Assembly: GCF_000282035.1 (NCBI RefSeq)
Contig: NZ_AKKA01000021.1
Span: 1 to 64,000, forward strand
Source: Rhizobium sp. CF122
Lineage (GTDB): Bacteria > Pseudomonadota > Alphaproteobacteria > Rhizobiales > Rhizobiaceae
Length of the DNA stretch: 64,000 bases
Direction: 5' to 3'
In this document: positions 1 to 9,404 of the stretch, in pieces
Numbering within the stretch: position 1 is the stretch's first letter
Layout: each line of letters opens with the position of its first letter
Translations under genes and position numbers: made by a program
The notes under the pieces: model-generated
The model's database searches: none
Told to the model about the DNA's origin: nothing
The model's input: only the letters and a program-made list of their open reading frames with translations

Positions 1-303
1 GCGGCAGAACGGCTGCGCATCTTCGTACGCGGATGGAAAGCTTACTTCCGGCTGGCGCAAACACCTCGGGTCTGGCAAAGGCTGGACGAATGGATGCGTC
101 ACCGTTTGAGGGCTATCCAGCTCAAGCAATGGAAGCACAGCAGGACTATCTTCCGGGAACTGACGGTTCGGGGGGCAAAACCCGATGTGGCCCTACAGGT
201 GGCGGCAAACGCCCGCCGCTGGTGGCGCAACAGCGGCAAGCTCATCAACGCCGTTCTCACGATCAAATGGGCCGACCAACTCGGAATGCCCAGGCTCGCA
301 TAA
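1..303 (+). CDS. ltrA: Group II intron reverse transcriptase/maturase, C-terminal 100 residues (5' partial)
   Basis: Open from base 1 in frame 1, so the start lies outside the window. The visible part carries the conserved C-terminal maturase (domain X) pattern of bacterial intron-encoded proteins: GWKAYFRLAQTPRVW, then a basic stretch RHRLRAIQLKQWK, then RRWWRNSG. The protein ends shortly after this at GMPRLA. There is no zinc-finger or HNH endonuclease extension, so this belongs to an endonuclease-less class. In the family the protein assists splicing of its own intron and copies the RNA into DNA during retrohoming. The frame is intact over the visible part. Confidence 0.88.
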   Translation, partial: AAERLRIFVRGWKAYFRLAQTPRVWQRLDEWMRHRLRAIQLKQWKHSRTIFRELTVRGAKPDVALQVAANARRWWRNSGKLINAVLTIKWADQLGMPRLA

Positions 304-316
304 CCTCAATCCCTCG

Positions 317-391
317 AACCGCCCGGTGCGGACCCGCACGCCGGGTGGTGTGGCAGGGGAGCGATCAAATAAGATCGCCCCCTATGCCGAT
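317..391 (+). ncRNA. Group II intron domains V and VI with branch-point A
   Basis: Domain V: a 9-bp helix (318-326 with 341-349), a two-base bulge (339-340), a 4-bp helix (327-330 with 335-338) and a GACC tetraloop (331-334), giving the standard 34-nt size over 317-350. Domain VI: 352-355 pairs with 385-388 and 356-366 pairs with the run ending at 383, with one A.C mismatch. The only unpaired base on the 3' side is A384, which fits the branch-point adenosine used for lariat formation. The pairing was derived by eye from the sequence. The catalytic role is established knowledge of group II introns. Confidence 0.82.
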
Positions 392-472
392 TGCGGATTG
401 GTCAAAGTCCGCAGGATTTGTCAAATCGCAGTATGGTTTTCTGCAGCCGATCGATTTGCATGAGGTTCAGAC

Positions 473-1324
473 ATGAATGGCGAAACGGCATGGGCCCTCT
501 ACGAGGACCGTCTGCGACGGGTATCGGCCTATATCCATGATCATCTCGACGAAGAGCTCGACATGGACAGGCTTGCCGAGATTGCCTGCATGTCGAGCTA
601 CCACTGGCACAGGATCTATCGCGCGGTTTACGGCGAAACACTCGCGGCGACCGTCAAGCGGCTGCGCTTGCATCGCGCCGCCGGCGACATCGTGCGCACG
701 GGTCTTTCTGTCGGTGAAATCGCAAAGCGATCAGGCTATCCCAACCTCCAGTCCTTCAACCGTATCTTCAAATCGGTCTACGGCATGCCGCCAGCTCAAT
801 ACCGGAAAGAGGGAAGCCATAAAGCCTTCGAACCCTCACCTAACGGAAAGACCGCAGCCATGTTTGGCGTCACCTTACGGAAGATTGAGCCAATTCAATT
901 GCTTGGCGTGCCGCACATCGGCTCGTACATGCAGATCGGCAAGGCGTTCGAGACCTTGTTTGGCACGCTGTATGCGCGCCGGCTTGCCAAGCCTACGATG
1001 CGCATGGTCGGTGTCTATCTCGATGATCCCGATCTCGTGCCGGCCGAAAGGCTGCGGTCGATCGCATGCGTGACGATGGAAGACGAGATCGCCGCTGCAC
1101 CGCCATTCGAACATCGTACCCTCGACGGTGGGGAATATGCCGTGCTGCGTCACAGGGGGCCTTATGCCGACATGCACAAGGCCTATCAGTGGCTCTATGC
1201 GGAATGGCTGCCCGCTTCAGGCCGGCAGCTTCGCGACAGCGTGATGTTCGAGGAGTATCTCAACAACCCACGCGATGTACCGCCTACCGAACTCTTGACC
1301 GACATCCACATGCCGCTTGCCTGA
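473..1324 (+). CDS. AraC-family transcriptional regulator with C-terminal GyrI-like domain
   Basis: A 283-residue protein with an N-terminal pair of AraC helix-turn-helices (about residues 32-53 and 80-101, including GEIAKRSGYPNLQSFNRIFK) and a C-terminal GyrI-like effector-binding domain (about 127-283). This Rob-like arrangement is typical of regulators that sense small hydrophobic or cationic molecules. The ligand and targets are not visible here. GAGG upstream of the ATG is a plausible ribosome binding site. The gene lies just downstream of the group II intron boundary, so its native promoter region may have been altered. It converges on the glutathione transferase gene with only 11 bases between the stops. 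Confidence 0.85.
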   Translation: MNGETAWALYEDRLRRVSAYIHDHLDEELDMDRLAEIACMSSYHWHRIYRAVYGETLAATVKRLRLHRAAGDIVRTGLSVGEIAKRSGYPNLQSFNRIFKSVYGMPPAQYRKEGSHKAFEPSPNGKTAAMFGVTLRKIEPIQLLGVPHIGSYMQIGKAFETLFGTLYARRLAKPTMRMVGVYLDDPDLVPAERLRSIACVTMEDEIAAAPPFEHRTLDGGEYAVLRHRGPYADMHKAYQWLYAEWLPASGRQLRDSVMFEEYLNNPRDVPPTELLTDIHMPLA

Positions 1325-1335
1325 GCCTCCGGTCG

Positions 1336-1956
1336 CTACTTTGCGGCCTTCATGGCCTCGTCATCGATGGAGACGGCCCGCTTGTAGGCCGGGCGATCGG
1401 TGACGCGGCCGAGATAGTCGACAAAGGCCTGGCGCTTCTCGATGGTGCCGAATCCCAGGCCCCAGCCAATATGTGAACCGACGTAGACGTCGGCTGCCGT
1501 GAAGCGATCTCCGGCAACGTAAGGTGTGGCACTGACGGCGCTCTCCAGCGTGTTCATCACATCGGCGAAGCTGCCATATCCCGCCATCCGGGCCTTGTCG
1601 GGCGGGGTTTCAAAGCCCAATGCCTTGTTGGTCGCTGCGGCTTCGAGCGGTCCGGCGGTAAAGAACATCCAGCGATAGTAGCTGCCGCGTTCATCCGACT
1701 TTGGAGCGAGGCCTGTTTCGGGGAAGGTGTCAGCGAGATAGGCGCAGATCGCTGCGCATTCCGTCACGACCGTCTTGCCGTGCCGGACCGCGGGAACCTT
1801 GCCCATCGGGTTGACGGCAAGGTACTGCGGCGACTTCATGGTTTCGCCAAAGGTCAGGATCTCTGTTTTGTAGGGTACGCCCGTCTCCTCCAGCATCCAG
1901 CGGGCGATGCGACCACGCGACATAGGGTTCGTATAAAATACCAGTTCGTCTGCCAT
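1336..1956 (-). CDS. Glutathione S-transferase family protein
   Basis: A 206-residue two-domain protein. The N-terminal thioredoxin-like domain (about 1-80) contains SRGRIARW near residue 13, where the catalytic serine of many bacterial transferases lies, and NPMGKVPAV with the conserved cis-proline. The C-terminal part (about 90-200) is the helical domain with the GDRFTAADVYVG pattern. Glutathione conjugation or a related thiol reaction in the cytoplasm is expected; the substrate cannot be read from the sequence. The start is well supported by GAGGAG just before the ATG. Monocistronic in appearance, convergent with the AraC-type gene. Confidence 0.88.
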   Translation of the reverse strand: MADELVFYTNPMSRGRIARWMLEETGVPYKTEILTFGETMKSPQYLAVNPMGKVPAVRHGKTVVTECAAICAYLADTFPETGLAPKSDERGSYYRWMFFTAGPLEAAATNKALGFETPPDKARMAGYGSFADVMNTLESAVSATPYVAGDRFTAADVYVGSHIGWGLGFGTIEKRQAFVDYLGRVTDRPAYKRAVSIDDEAMKAAK

Positions 1957-2063
1957 GCACTCCTCCTCATTTTCTTTTTACGCTCCGGGATCTGAACGCA
2001 GTGTATTAAGGCCGGCCATCAGGAAGATAGGACAGAGAGGTCCAGCGCAAAGTCCGTAACTAT

Positions 2064-2510
2064 TTAAAGTACCTTGCGATATTGGATGAAGCCGGATCGC
2101 TCGGCGATCCTGTCGTAGAGTTTTCGCGCCGTGGTGTTGGTTTCGTGCGTCATCCAGTAGAGCCGGCCGGCTCCGTTCTCACGGGCGAGATTGGCGACGG
2201 CATCGATGAGAGCCGCGCCCGTGCCGAGACCGCGCTGTGTGTCGTCCACATAGAGGTCCTGCAGGTAGCAGGTCCACTTCGGCAGCCAGGTCGAGCGATG
2301 GAAGATGGCGTGGACGATGCCGACGAGGCGGTCGCCTTCGTCGAAGGCGCCGAGCGCGTGCATGTCTTCGGCCGGATCCTGGAAACGACCCCAGGTCAGA
2401 TCCGTCGTCTCCGGCGGAATGACGACCTCGTAGAAGCGCTGATAGCTGGCCCACAGCGGTTCCCAGGCGGCCCGGTCGGAAGGCTGCAGCGGACGGATTG
2501 TCGTGGTCAT
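2064..2510 (-). CDS. GNAT family N-acetyltransferase
   Basis: A 148-residue single-domain acetyltransferase. The acetyl-CoA binding region is seen as LYVDDTQRGLGTGAALIDAV (motif A, R/Q-x-x-G-x-G/A), followed by the C-terminal YWMTHETNTTARKLYDR pattern. The substrate is unknown. I start it at the ATG at 2510, with AGGGGA upstream; a longer frame reaches 2570 but would run into the icd terminator hairpin. It lies downstream of icd on the same strand, separated by that terminator, so it is probably transcribed on its own. Confidence 0.85.
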   Translation of the reverse strand: MTTTIRPLQPSDRAAWEPLWASYQRFYEVVIPPETTDLTWGRFQDPAEDMHALGAFDEGDRLVGIVHAIFHRSTWLPKWTCYLQDLYVDDTQRGLGTGAALIDAVANLARENGAGRLYWMTHETNTTARKLYDRIAERSGFIQYRKVL

Positions 2511-2541
2511 GCTTGTTGTTCCCCTACTTGTCGCTGAAACG

Positions 2542-2565
2542 AAAACGGCGGGGAAATCCCCGCCG
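2542..2565 (-). terminator. Rho-independent terminator of icd
   Basis: A perfect 8-bp stem (2546-2553 with 2558-2565) and a 4-base loop. On the minus strand it is followed directly by four T residues (the A run at 2542-2545). It sits 24 bases past the icd stop codon. Confidence 0.8.
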
Positions 2566-2588
2566 CCCATTCCGCTATTGTTTCTGGC

Positions 2589-3800
2589 TTATGCCATCGC
2601 CTTCTGCAGGTTCTGATCGATCTTGTCGAGGAAGGCGGTGGTGGAGAGCCAGGGCTGATCGGGACCGATGAGCAGTGCCAGATCCTTGGTCATGAATCCG
2701 GCTTCGACCGTATCGACGCAAACTTTCTCCAGCGTTGCGGCGAACTTTGCGAGTTCGGCATTGTCATCGAGCTTGGCGCGGTGCGCGAGGCCGCGTGTCC
2801 AGGCGAAGATCGAGGCGATCGAGTTCGTCGAGGTTTCCTGGCCCTTCTGGTGCTGGCGGTAGTGGCGGGTAACCGTGCCGTGCGCGGCTTCGGCTTCGAC
2901 CGTCTTGCCATCCGGCGTCAGCAGAACCGAGGTCATGAGGCCGAGCGAACCGAAGCCCTGGGCAACCGTGTCGGACTGGACGTCGCCATCGTAGTTCTTG
3001 CACGCCCAGACGTAACCGCCCGACCACTTCAGCGCCGAAGCGACCATGTCGTCGATCAGGCGGTGTTCGTAGGTGATGCCCAACTCCTTGAACTGATCCT
3101 TGAATTCGGTCTGATAGACTTCTTCGAAGATGTCCTTGAAGCGGCCGTCGTATGCTTTGAGGATGGTGTTCTTGGTCGACAGGTAGACCGGCCATTTGCG
3201 CATCAGGCCGTACATCATCGAGGCGCGGGCGAACTCGCGGATCGACTCGTCGAGGTTGTACATAGCCATGGCAACGCCAGCGCCGGGGGCGTCGAACACG
3301 TCCTTTTCGATGACCTGGCCGTCTTCGCCGACGAACTTGATCGTCAGCTTGCCCTTGCCGGGGAATTTGAAATCGGTGGCGCGGTATTGGTCGCCGAAGG
3401 CATGACGGCCGACGACGATCGGCTTCGTCCAGCCCGGAACCAGGCGCGGAACGTTCTGGCAGATGATCGGTTCGCGGAAGATAACGCCGCCGAGGATGTT
3501 GCGGATCGTGCCGTTCGGGCTCTTCCACATCTGCTTCAGGTTGAATTCCTTGACGCGATCTTCATCAGGCGTGATCGTCGCGCACTTGATGCCGACGCCG
3601 TGCTTCTTGATGGCGTTGGCTGCATCGATCGTCACCTGGTCATTGGTGGCGTCGCGGTTTTCAACGGAAAGGTCGAAATAATCGATCTCAAGGTCGAGAT
3701 ACGGATGGATCAGCTTATCCTTGATGAGCTGCCAAATGATGCGAGTCATTTCATCGCCGTCGAGATCGGCGACGGGATTGGCGACCTTGATCTTCTTCAT
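2589..3800 (-). CDS. icd: NADP-dependent isocitrate dehydrogenase
   Basis: A 403-residue enzyme of the eukaryote-like dimeric NADP-IDH type found in rhizobia. It oxidatively decarboxylates isocitrate to 2-oxoglutarate in the TCA cycle, making NADPH. Visible family features are KSPNGTIRN (about 94-102), which carries the substrate-binding Ser and Asn, [12 protein letters not shown], the [13 protein letters not shown] region, and [11 protein letters not shown] near residue 310, which contacts NADP. Full length with no defects. Divergent from the small secreted-protein gene at 3987, with a 186-bp shared upstream region. Ends in a strong terminator. Confidence 0.97.
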   Translation of the reverse strand: MKKIKVANPVADLDGDEMTRIIWQLIKDKLIHPYLDLEIDYFDLSVENRDATNDQVTIDAANAIKKHGVGIKCATITPDEDRVKEFNLKQMWKSPNGTIRNILGGVIFREPIICQNVPRLVPGWTKPIVVGRHAFGDQYRATDFKFPGKGKLTIKFVGEDGQVIEKDVFDAPGAGVAMAMYNLDESIREFARASMMYGLMRKWPVYLSTKNTILKAYDGRFKDIFEEVYQTEFKDQFKELGITYEHRLIDDMVASALKWSGGYVWACKNYDGDVQSDTVAQGFGSLGLMTSVLLTPDGKTVEAEAAHGTVTRHYRQHQKGQETSTNSIASIFAWTRGLAHRAKLDDNAELAKFAATLEKVCVDTVEAGFMTKDLALLIGPDQPWLSTTAFLDKIDQNLQKAMA

Positions 3801-3986
3801 GTATCTGCCTCGTTAAGCTAAGAAGGGACCGGTGTCCCGGGTGGGTGATGTGAAATCCCTGGCGCTATAGCATTGTGCGCCGGGAGTGCAAAGCCGGAAG
3901 CAGGAGAGGGCGGTGTTTTTGCGGCCATTGCCAAGCGTCGGAAAATGGCTAGTCTCCGCCGCGAAACCATTGCCCGGATATTCGTC

Positions 3987-4517
3987 ATGAAGAAGATTTC
4001 CCTTGTCCTAGCGGTCCTTCTCGGTTCGACCTCGCCAATGCTTGCTGGCGACGTTACGGCGCCGGTCAAGGAGATCATGGACGCGACGATCAAAAACTGG
4101 TCGGGCGCGGATAGCGACTGGATCGACATCTTCGATCCGAGCAAGCTTTCGCGGCTATACAGCAAGGACTTCGTGACCAAATACCAGGCAGCCATCCAGA
4201 ACCCGGCTGCCGACGAGGACGGCATTTCGCCTTTCGACTACGACGTGATCGTCAACGGCGAGGATGCATGTCCTCTCGCGGATCTGACTTACACGCCAAA
4301 GCAGGCCACCGACGGAGCGACGGAAGTGATTGTCACTTTCAAGAAGGCGACATGCATGGACGACGGGTCGGACAAGCAAGCCGTGACCACCGTGCGGTTC
4401 GAGATGCTCGACGAGGCCGGCAAGGCTGTGATCGACGACATCGTCACTGAGGGTGATCCTGGGCAGCCACCGAACTCGCTCAAGAACACCATGGTGCAGA
4501 TCGCCAAGGGTCAGTGA
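3987..4517 (+). CDS. Small secreted protein of unknown function
   Basis: A 176-residue protein with a clear Sec signal peptide (MKKISLVLAVLLGSTSPMLA, likely cleaved after residue 20), so it should be periplasmic or exported. The mature part is acidic and carries two cysteines (ACPLAD and ATCMDD) that could form a disulfide. I do not recognise a named family with confidence; its size and layout resemble DUF3828-type periplasmic proteins, but that is a guess. The start is set at the ATG that opens the signal peptide. The frame stays open upstream to 3873, but that extension has no signal-peptide logic. Confidence 0.75.
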   Translation: MKKISLVLAVLLGSTSPMLAGDVTAPVKEIMDATIKNWSGADSDWIDIFDPSKLSRLYSKDFVTKYQAAIQNPAADEDGISPFDYDVIVNGEDACPLADLTYTPKQATDGATEVIVTFKKATCMDDGSDKQAVTTVRFEMLDEAGKAVIDDIVTEGDPGQPPNSLKNTMVQIAKGQ

Positions 4518-4684
4518 TGGCGGTGACGCTCGGCCGGGCACCCTTCCCGGAAACGGCCTTCGCGCCAGCTTTGGACATTGTGCGCCGACGAGCCCGAGGG
4601 ATGTCCTAACGTCGCCGGGACGCTTGACCCTTGCCGTTTCAGCCTGGCTTGGCTATTGCGCCCGTAGCAAAAGGATCCAGCGTC

Positions 4685-5515
4685 ATGGCAGGCACGAACA
4701 GCGAGCGGCGACTTCTCACAGAAGGCCCGGTTATTATTCTCGTCGAACCGCAGATGGGAGAAAACATCGGAATGGTGGCGCGCGCCATGGCGAATTTCGG
4801 CCTGGCGGATCTCAGGCTTGTCAATCCGCGCGATGGCTGGCCGAATGACAAAGCTCAGGCTGCCGCGTCGAAGGCGGATCATGTGATCGAAGGCACCAAA
4901 GTATTCGAGACGCTGGAGCAGGCGATTGCTGACTTGAACTTCGTCTACGCGACGACGGCGCGCGAGCGGGACGGCTTCAAACCAGTTCGCTCGCCTGTTG
5001 TCGCAGCGGAGACGCTACGAGCAAAATTTCGCGCGGGCGAGGGCACCGGCATCCTGTTCGGACGTGAACGTTGGGGGCTCAATAACGAGGAGGTGGCGCT
5101 TGCCGACGAGATCGTGACTTTTCCGGTCAACCCCGCTTTCGCGTCGCTCAACATCGCTCAAGCCGTGCTGTTGATGTCCTACGAGTGGATGAAGTCGGGC
5201 ATGGAGGATGTCGCGGCCGTTCCCTTCCAGGCAATGTCGCAGACGCAATCCACGAAGGAACAACTATTCGGGCTCTACGACCAGTTGGAAGAGGCACTGG
5301 AGGCGCGCAATTATTTCCATCCGCCCGCGAAAAAGCCGAAAATGGTGGACAACCTGCGCGCAGTCCTGTCCCGCCGCGCCTTCACAGAGCAGGAAATCAG
5401 CGTGTTGCGCGGTGTAATCTCCTCCCTCGACCGCTTCTCGCGGAAATATCCGCGCGGGAGCCGGCCACCCGTAGACGTCAAGGAACAATCGGAAGATGAC
5501 AGCAGCGCCGAATGA
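4685..5515 (+). CDS. TrmJ/LasT-like SPOUT RNA methyltransferase
   Basis: A 276-residue SpoU-family methyltransferase. The N-terminal half is the knotted SPOUT domain: [16 protein letters not shown] (motif 1), [16 protein letters not shown] (motif 2) and the SAM-binding knot [16 protein letters not shown] (motif 3). The C-terminal third is a helical extension rich in aromatic and basic residues, as in TrmJ. TrmJ 2'-O-methylates position 32 of some tRNAs, and that is the most likely reaction, but the exact RNA target cannot be read here. AAGGATCC precedes the ATG. The stop overlaps the start of murI by 20 bases, implying translational coupling. Confidence 0.88.
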   Translation: MAGTNSERRLLTEGPVIILVEPQMGENIGMVARAMANFGLADLRLVNPRDGWPNDKAQAAASKADHVIEGTKVFETLEQAIADLNFVYATTARERDGFKPVRSPVVAAETLRAKFRAGEGTGILFGRERWGLNNEEVALADEIVTFPVNPAFASLNIAQAVLLMSYEWMKSGMEDVAAVPFQAMSQTQSTKEQLFGLYDQLEEALEARNYFHPPAKKPKMVDNLRAVLSRRAFTEQEISVLRGVISSLDRFSRKYPRGSRPPVDVKEQSEDDSSAE

Positions 5516-6296
5516 GCTGAAACCGGTTCTGGTCTTCGATTCCGGCATCGGAGGGCTGACCGTGCTGCGCGAAGCGCGCGTGCTCATGCCGGAGCGCGGT
5601 TTTATCTACATCGCCGATGATGCTGGCTTTCCCTATGGCGGCTGGGAAGAGCAGGCGCTGAAGGAGCGGATCATCGGCCTGTTCGCGAGGCTGCTTGCGG
5701 ATTATGCCCCTGAGGTCTGCATCATCGCCTGCAACACGGCCTTTACGCTGGTTGGCGCCGATCTTCGCGCGGCTTTTCCGCAGATGACCTTCATCGGCAC
5801 GGTACCGGCGATCAAGCCGGCGGCAGAGCGGACACGCTCGGGGCTCGTCTCCGTCCTGGCGACCCCTGGTACGGTGAGGCGTGCCTATACGCGCGACCTT
5901 ATCCAATCCTTCGCGCAGCAGTGTCACGTGCGCCTGGTCGGGTCCGAAAATCTGGCGCGAATGGCGGAGGCCTATATCCGCGGCGATGCGGTATCCGACG
6001 AGGCCGTGCTGTCCGAGATCGACCAATGCTTCGTGGAGAAGGACGGTCGCAAGACCGACATCGTGGTGCTTGCCTGCACGCACTATCCCTTCATGGCCAA
6101 CGTCTACCGGCGGCTCGCACCCTGGCCTGTCGATTGGCTCGATCCAGCGGAGGCAATTGCGCGGCGCGCCCGCAACCTCGTGCCGCAGGTCGCCGATGGC
6201 GTGCACCCCGACAGTTTCGACTTCGCGGTCTTCACGTCAGGCAATCCCGATTTCGCGACGCGCCGGCTGATGCAGGGATTTGGCCTCAAAGCTTGA
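5496..6296 (+). CDS. murI: Glutamate racemase
   Basis: A 266-residue enzyme that interconverts L- and D-glutamate for peptidoglycan synthesis. Both catalytic cysteines are present: C79 in IACNTA and C194 in ACTHYP, with D15 in DSGIGG and H196 also in place. It starts inside the 3' end of the RNA methyltransferase gene (20-base overlap), so the two are probably co-transcribed and coupled. Full length with no anomalies. Confidence 0.96.
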   Translation: MTAAPNELKPVLVFDSGIGGLTVLREARVLMPERGFIYIADDAGFPYGGWEEQALKERIIGLFARLLADYAPEVCIIACNTAFTLVGADLRAAFPQMTFIGTVPAIKPAAERTRSGLVSVLATPGTVRRAYTRDLIQSFAQQCHVRLVGSENLARMAEAYIRGDAVSDEAVLSEIDQCFVEKDGRKTDIVVLACTHYPFMANVYRRLAPWPVDWLDPAEAIARRARNLVPQVADGVHPDSFDFAVFTSGNPDFATRRLMQGFGLKA

Positions 6297-6379
6297 CATC
6301 AGGCACACGCGCGACGCCGGTCTTGTCTTGATGCAATAGGGGCTATCGCAAAGCCAAGCGACTGCGCAGACTGTGAGAT

Positions 6380-7531
6380 GTGATTCGTCCCGCCAGGCTC
6401 CGCATGTCCTTCCAAAAGCTCGTTATGGCTATCTTTTTCCTGCAGCCGATCGCATTCGGCAGCTGGTTGCCGCGCATCCCCGAAATCCAGGCTCGTCTGG
6501 AGCTCGGTCCGGCCGATCTTGCGCTGGCTCTGCTCGGCATGCCGGTAGGCATTCTGTCGACGTTGCCTTTTGCGGGAAGAGTGGTCTCTCGCATTGGGGG
6601 AAAGACCGCGGTCATTGCGGGTTTTTTCGTCTTCTCGGTAATTGTCTGCCTTCCGGCCTTCTCGCGCGCGCCGGTTGAATTGTTCATCGCTCTGGCCTTG
6701 CTTGGCGTTGCGATGTCGATGCTGGAGCTCGGGTTGAATGTCGAGGCAGATCGTGCCGAAAAGGATACCGGCTCGATCATCATGAACCGCTGCCATGGCT
6801 TCTGGAGCCTTGGCATCATGGCGGGCAGCCTGCTTGGTTCCGCGATGGTAGCGGTTGCCGCGCCGGCCGGATGGGCAATCCTGGCGGCGGCTTTTATCGT
6901 GCTGCCGTTTGCTGTTGCGGCAAGTCTCCGCCTGCCGCCGGATCGCGAAGCCGGTTCGGCTCCGCCGCACGCGCCGTTCAAACCGCCGAGTGTGACACTG
7001 CTCGGGATCTGTGCCTTCGTCTTCGGCATTACCACGACCGAAGGGGCGATTGCCGACTGGTCGGCGGTCTATCTCAAGGATGTCTTCCAGACCGATGGCA
7101 TGATGACCGGTATCGGCTATACGATCTTTGCCCTTATGGTGGCGGCCGGGCGCTTCAGCGGCGACCATCTGAAGCAGCGCTTTGGCGCGATTTCACTAGC
7201 CCGAGGCTGCGGCGCGGCTGCTCTTGCGGGCATGCTGATTGTCGTCTTTGCTTGGCATAGCCTGGTGACGCTGGCGGGCTTTGCGCTGGTCGGTATCGGT
7301 GTGTCGGTCGGCTTTCCGCTGGCGGTTACCGCCGCGGCGAGCCTCCGGGATCGGCCGGCGGCAGCCAATGTCGCGATGCTGTCTTTCATGGCGCTCACCG
7401 GCTTTCTGATCGGACCGCCTCTGATCGGATTCATCGCGGAGGCGTCGGGGTTGCGCGTCGGGTTGGCGGTGTTGCTGGTGCCGCTCGCGATCAGCCTGGC
7501 GTTCACGCGGATGCTGAAGGCTAGGTTCTGA
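6380..7531 (+). CDS. MFS transporter, 12 membrane segments
   Basis: A 383-residue, very hydrophobic major facilitator superfamily carrier. GRVVSRIGGKTAVIAGF between segments 2 and 3 is a form of the MFS loop 2-3 motif, repeated more weakly in the second half (GRFSGDHLKQRFG). The family includes sugar and drug exporters; the substrate is unknown. The start is uncertain: GTG at 6380 gives the longest form and ATG at 6404 begins just before the first membrane helix. Neither has a strong ribosome binding site. Separated from murI by 83 bases. Confidence 0.85.
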   Translation: MIRPARLRMSFQKLVMAIFFLQPIAFGSWLPRIPEIQARLELGPADLALALLGMPVGILSTLPFAGRVVSRIGGKTAVIAGFFVFSVIVCLPAFSRAPVELFIALALLGVAMSMLELGLNVEADRAEKDTGSIIMNRCHGFWSLGIMAGSLLGSAMVAVAAPAGWAILAAAFIVLPFAVAASLRLPPDREAGSAPPHAPFKPPSVTLLGICAFVFGITTTEGAIADWSAVYLKDVFQTDGMMTGIGYTIFALMVAAGRFSGDHLKQRFGAISLARGCGAAALAGMLIVVFAWHSLVTLAGFALVGIGVSVGFPLAVTAAASLRDRPAAANVAMLSFMALTGFLIGPPLIGFIAEASGLRVGLAVLLVPLAISLAFTRMLKARF

Positions 7532-7618
7532 CGTTTTTCTCCTGTGGGTTTGTGCGGGCGTGTTGCCAAAGACACGGCCAAACCTGCTAGGACGCCGTGT
7601 TCGAATTGAAAGAGGAAT

Positions 7619-9139
7619 GTGACATTGCAGGTTGGTATCGATATGGGAACGGCGTCGGGAGGCAATCCGGCCAAGCTCGATATCGAGGAGCTTCTGGCTA
7701 CCCGTCTTCTGGTGCAGGGCAATTCCGGCTCCGGCAAGTCGCATCTGCTTCGCCGCCTTCTGGAGCAATCTGCACAGTGGGTGCAGCAGGTCATCATCGA
7801 TCCTGAAGGCGATTTCATCACTCTGTCTGACAAGTTCGGCCACGTCGTGGTCGACGGCGAGCGGACGGAGGCCGAATTGGCCGGCATTGCCAATCGTATC
7901 CGCCAGCATCGCGTCTCCTGCGTTCTGACGCTTGAGGGGCTGGATATCGAGCAGCAGATGCGGGCGGCAGCCGCTTTCCTCAATGGCATGTTCGATGCCG
8001 ACCGCGAATACTGGTATCCGGTTCTTGTCGTGGTCGACGAGGCGCAGATGTTTGCGCCTTCGGTCGGCGGCGATGTTTCCGAAGATGCCCGCAAGATGTC
8101 GCTCGGCGCCATGACGAACCTGATGTGTCGCGGCCGCAAGCGCGGTCTTGCCGGAGTGATCGCAACGCAGCGTCTGGCAAAGCTTGCGAAGAACGTTGCC
8201 GCGGAAGCCTCGAACTTCCTGATGGGCCGCACCTTTCTCGATATCGACATGGCGCGTGCGGCCGATCTCCTCGGCATGGACCGTCGTCAGGCGGAAATGT
8301 TCCGCGATCTGAAGCGTGGTAATTTCGTTGCGCTCGGGCCTGCCTTGTCGCGTCGCCCGTTGCCGATCGAGATCGGCAACGTCGAGACTTCGGCACGCTC
8401 GTCGAGCCCGAAGCTCATGCCGCTGCCGGATGCGCCTCAGGACGTCGAGGATCTGATCTTCACGCCGGATCCGGAAGAGTTTCAGAGGCCAATCGTTCGT
8501 CGCGCTCCGGCAGCGCCACGGCCAACTACAGATATTCTCGCCGAATTGTCGCGTTCGGCTCCTGCCGCCTCGGCTCCTCCCTCAGAGACTCGCGCAGCTC
8601 AGCCCGAGCTATCGACGGAGGAGCGCGAGGAGCGGCTGACGGCTGTGCTCCACGAGATCCTGGACGACCCGGGGTCCGGCTTTCGAACGGATTCGGTGTT
8701 GTATCAGGACTTCCTCGTGCGGCTTCGTATGCGCCGGGTTCCGGGTTCTCCGATGTCTCTTCCTGAGTTCCGGCGCCGCGTCGCGATTTCGCGCTCCGGG
8801 GTGGACGCTGCAACAGCCGAAACGGAAGCCTGGGCGACAGCGCTGTCGCTTTCGGCCAGTGTCACCGACGATCTGCAGGGCGTCTTTCTGATGATGGCAA
8901 AGGCTGCCGTCTGCGGTGAGCCATGCCCGTCGGACGCCCGGATTGCGCGAGCCTACGGCACCCATTCGGCACGGCGGGCAAGGCGCCTGCTCGGGTACTT
9001 CGAGGAGCAGGGCACCATTGTGGTGCACGCGGATTTCTCGGGCAAGCGGATTGTCGCCTTTCCCGACATGAACTGCCAAACGGCGCCTGGCGATGCAAAT
9101 GCGACCGACGCCGATGACGTCCGCCCCGCGGCGGAATAG
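7619..9139 (+). CDS. HerA-like (DUF87) P-loop ATPase
   Basis: A 506-residue protein. Residues 1-250 form a HerA/FtsK-like ATPase: Walker A GNSGSGKS at 34-41, Walker B VLVVVDEAQ ending at E141, and ATQRLAK as sensor region. Residues 250-335 are a Pro/Ala-rich linker, and the C-terminal part looks helical, perhaps winged-helix. Archaeal HerA translocates DNA with NurA, but no NurA-like nuclease is nearby and the function of this bacterial branch is not known to me. Start is GTG at 7619 with AGAGG very close (3 bases); TTG at 7625 has better spacing and is an alternative. Confidence 0.82.
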   Translation: MTLQVGIDMGTASGGNPAKLDIEELLATRLLVQGNSGSGKSHLLRRLLEQSAQWVQQVIIDPEGDFITLSDKFGHVVVDGERTEAELAGIANRIRQHRVSCVLTLEGLDIEQQMRAAAAFLNGMFDADREYWYPVLVVVDEAQMFAPSVGGDVSEDARKMSLGAMTNLMCRGRKRGLAGVIATQRLAKLAKNVAAEASNFLMGRTFLDIDMARAADLLGMDRRQAEMFRDLKRGNFVALGPALSRRPLPIEIGNVETSARSSSPKLMPLPDAPQDVEDLIFTPDPEEFQRPIVRRAPAAPRPTTDILAELSRSAPAASAPPSETRAAQPELSTEEREERLTAVLHEILDDPGSGFRTDSVLYQDFLVRLRMRRVPGSPMSLPEFRRRVAISRSGVDAATAETEAWATALSLSASVTDDLQGVFLMMAKAAVCGEPCPSDARIARAYGTHSARRARRLLGYFEEQGTIVVHADFSGKRIVAFPDMNCQTAPGDANATDADDVRPAAE

Positions 9140-9202
9140 CAACGCTGCTCGAGATGAGACGTTCCGCCTGCCAGAAAGCAAGCTGCCGGGTATGGATTGT
9201 GA

Positions 9203-9231
9203 TTGACATTCCAGCGACTTCGCCCTAAACA
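9203..9231 (+). promoter_or_regulatory. Possible promoter of rpsD
   Basis: TTGACA at 9203-9208 and TAAACA at 9226-9231 are separated by 17 bases, close to a housekeeping sigma promoter. It would give a leader of about 165 bases before rpsD, long enough for autoregulatory structure. Judged by eye only. Confidence 0.4.
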
Positions 9232-9404
9232 CCGCGCCAGCACCGGGCAGAGATGTCCGGTGTTTCATTTGACATGTCCCGTGGATTTGTCCCGTTCGCG
9301 TAATGGGATGATCCTGTCGGATCCTCGAAAGAAGATCAAAGGAGGGCGTGTTTCCTTCACGCGGTTTGGTAACAGACCGTCCTAACTTTCTGAAAGGAAA
9401 TACG

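Larger units (their letters stand above)
1..391 (+). mobile_element. 3' end of a group II intron (left part outside window)
   Basis: The window opens inside a group II intron. The end of its maturase reading frame (stop 301-303) is followed after 13 bases by a fold matching domain V, then by a domain VI helix with a single unpaired A. The likely intron 3' boundary is near 391, seven bases after that A, at an ...AT end. The maturase shows no HNH endonuclease domain after its thumb/maturase region, as in bacterial classes that lack it. The first recognisable host gene, an AraC-type regulator, starts 82 bases downstream. The 5' part, including the 5' splice site, is outside the window, so integrity of the whole intron cannot be judged. 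Confidence 0.85.
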
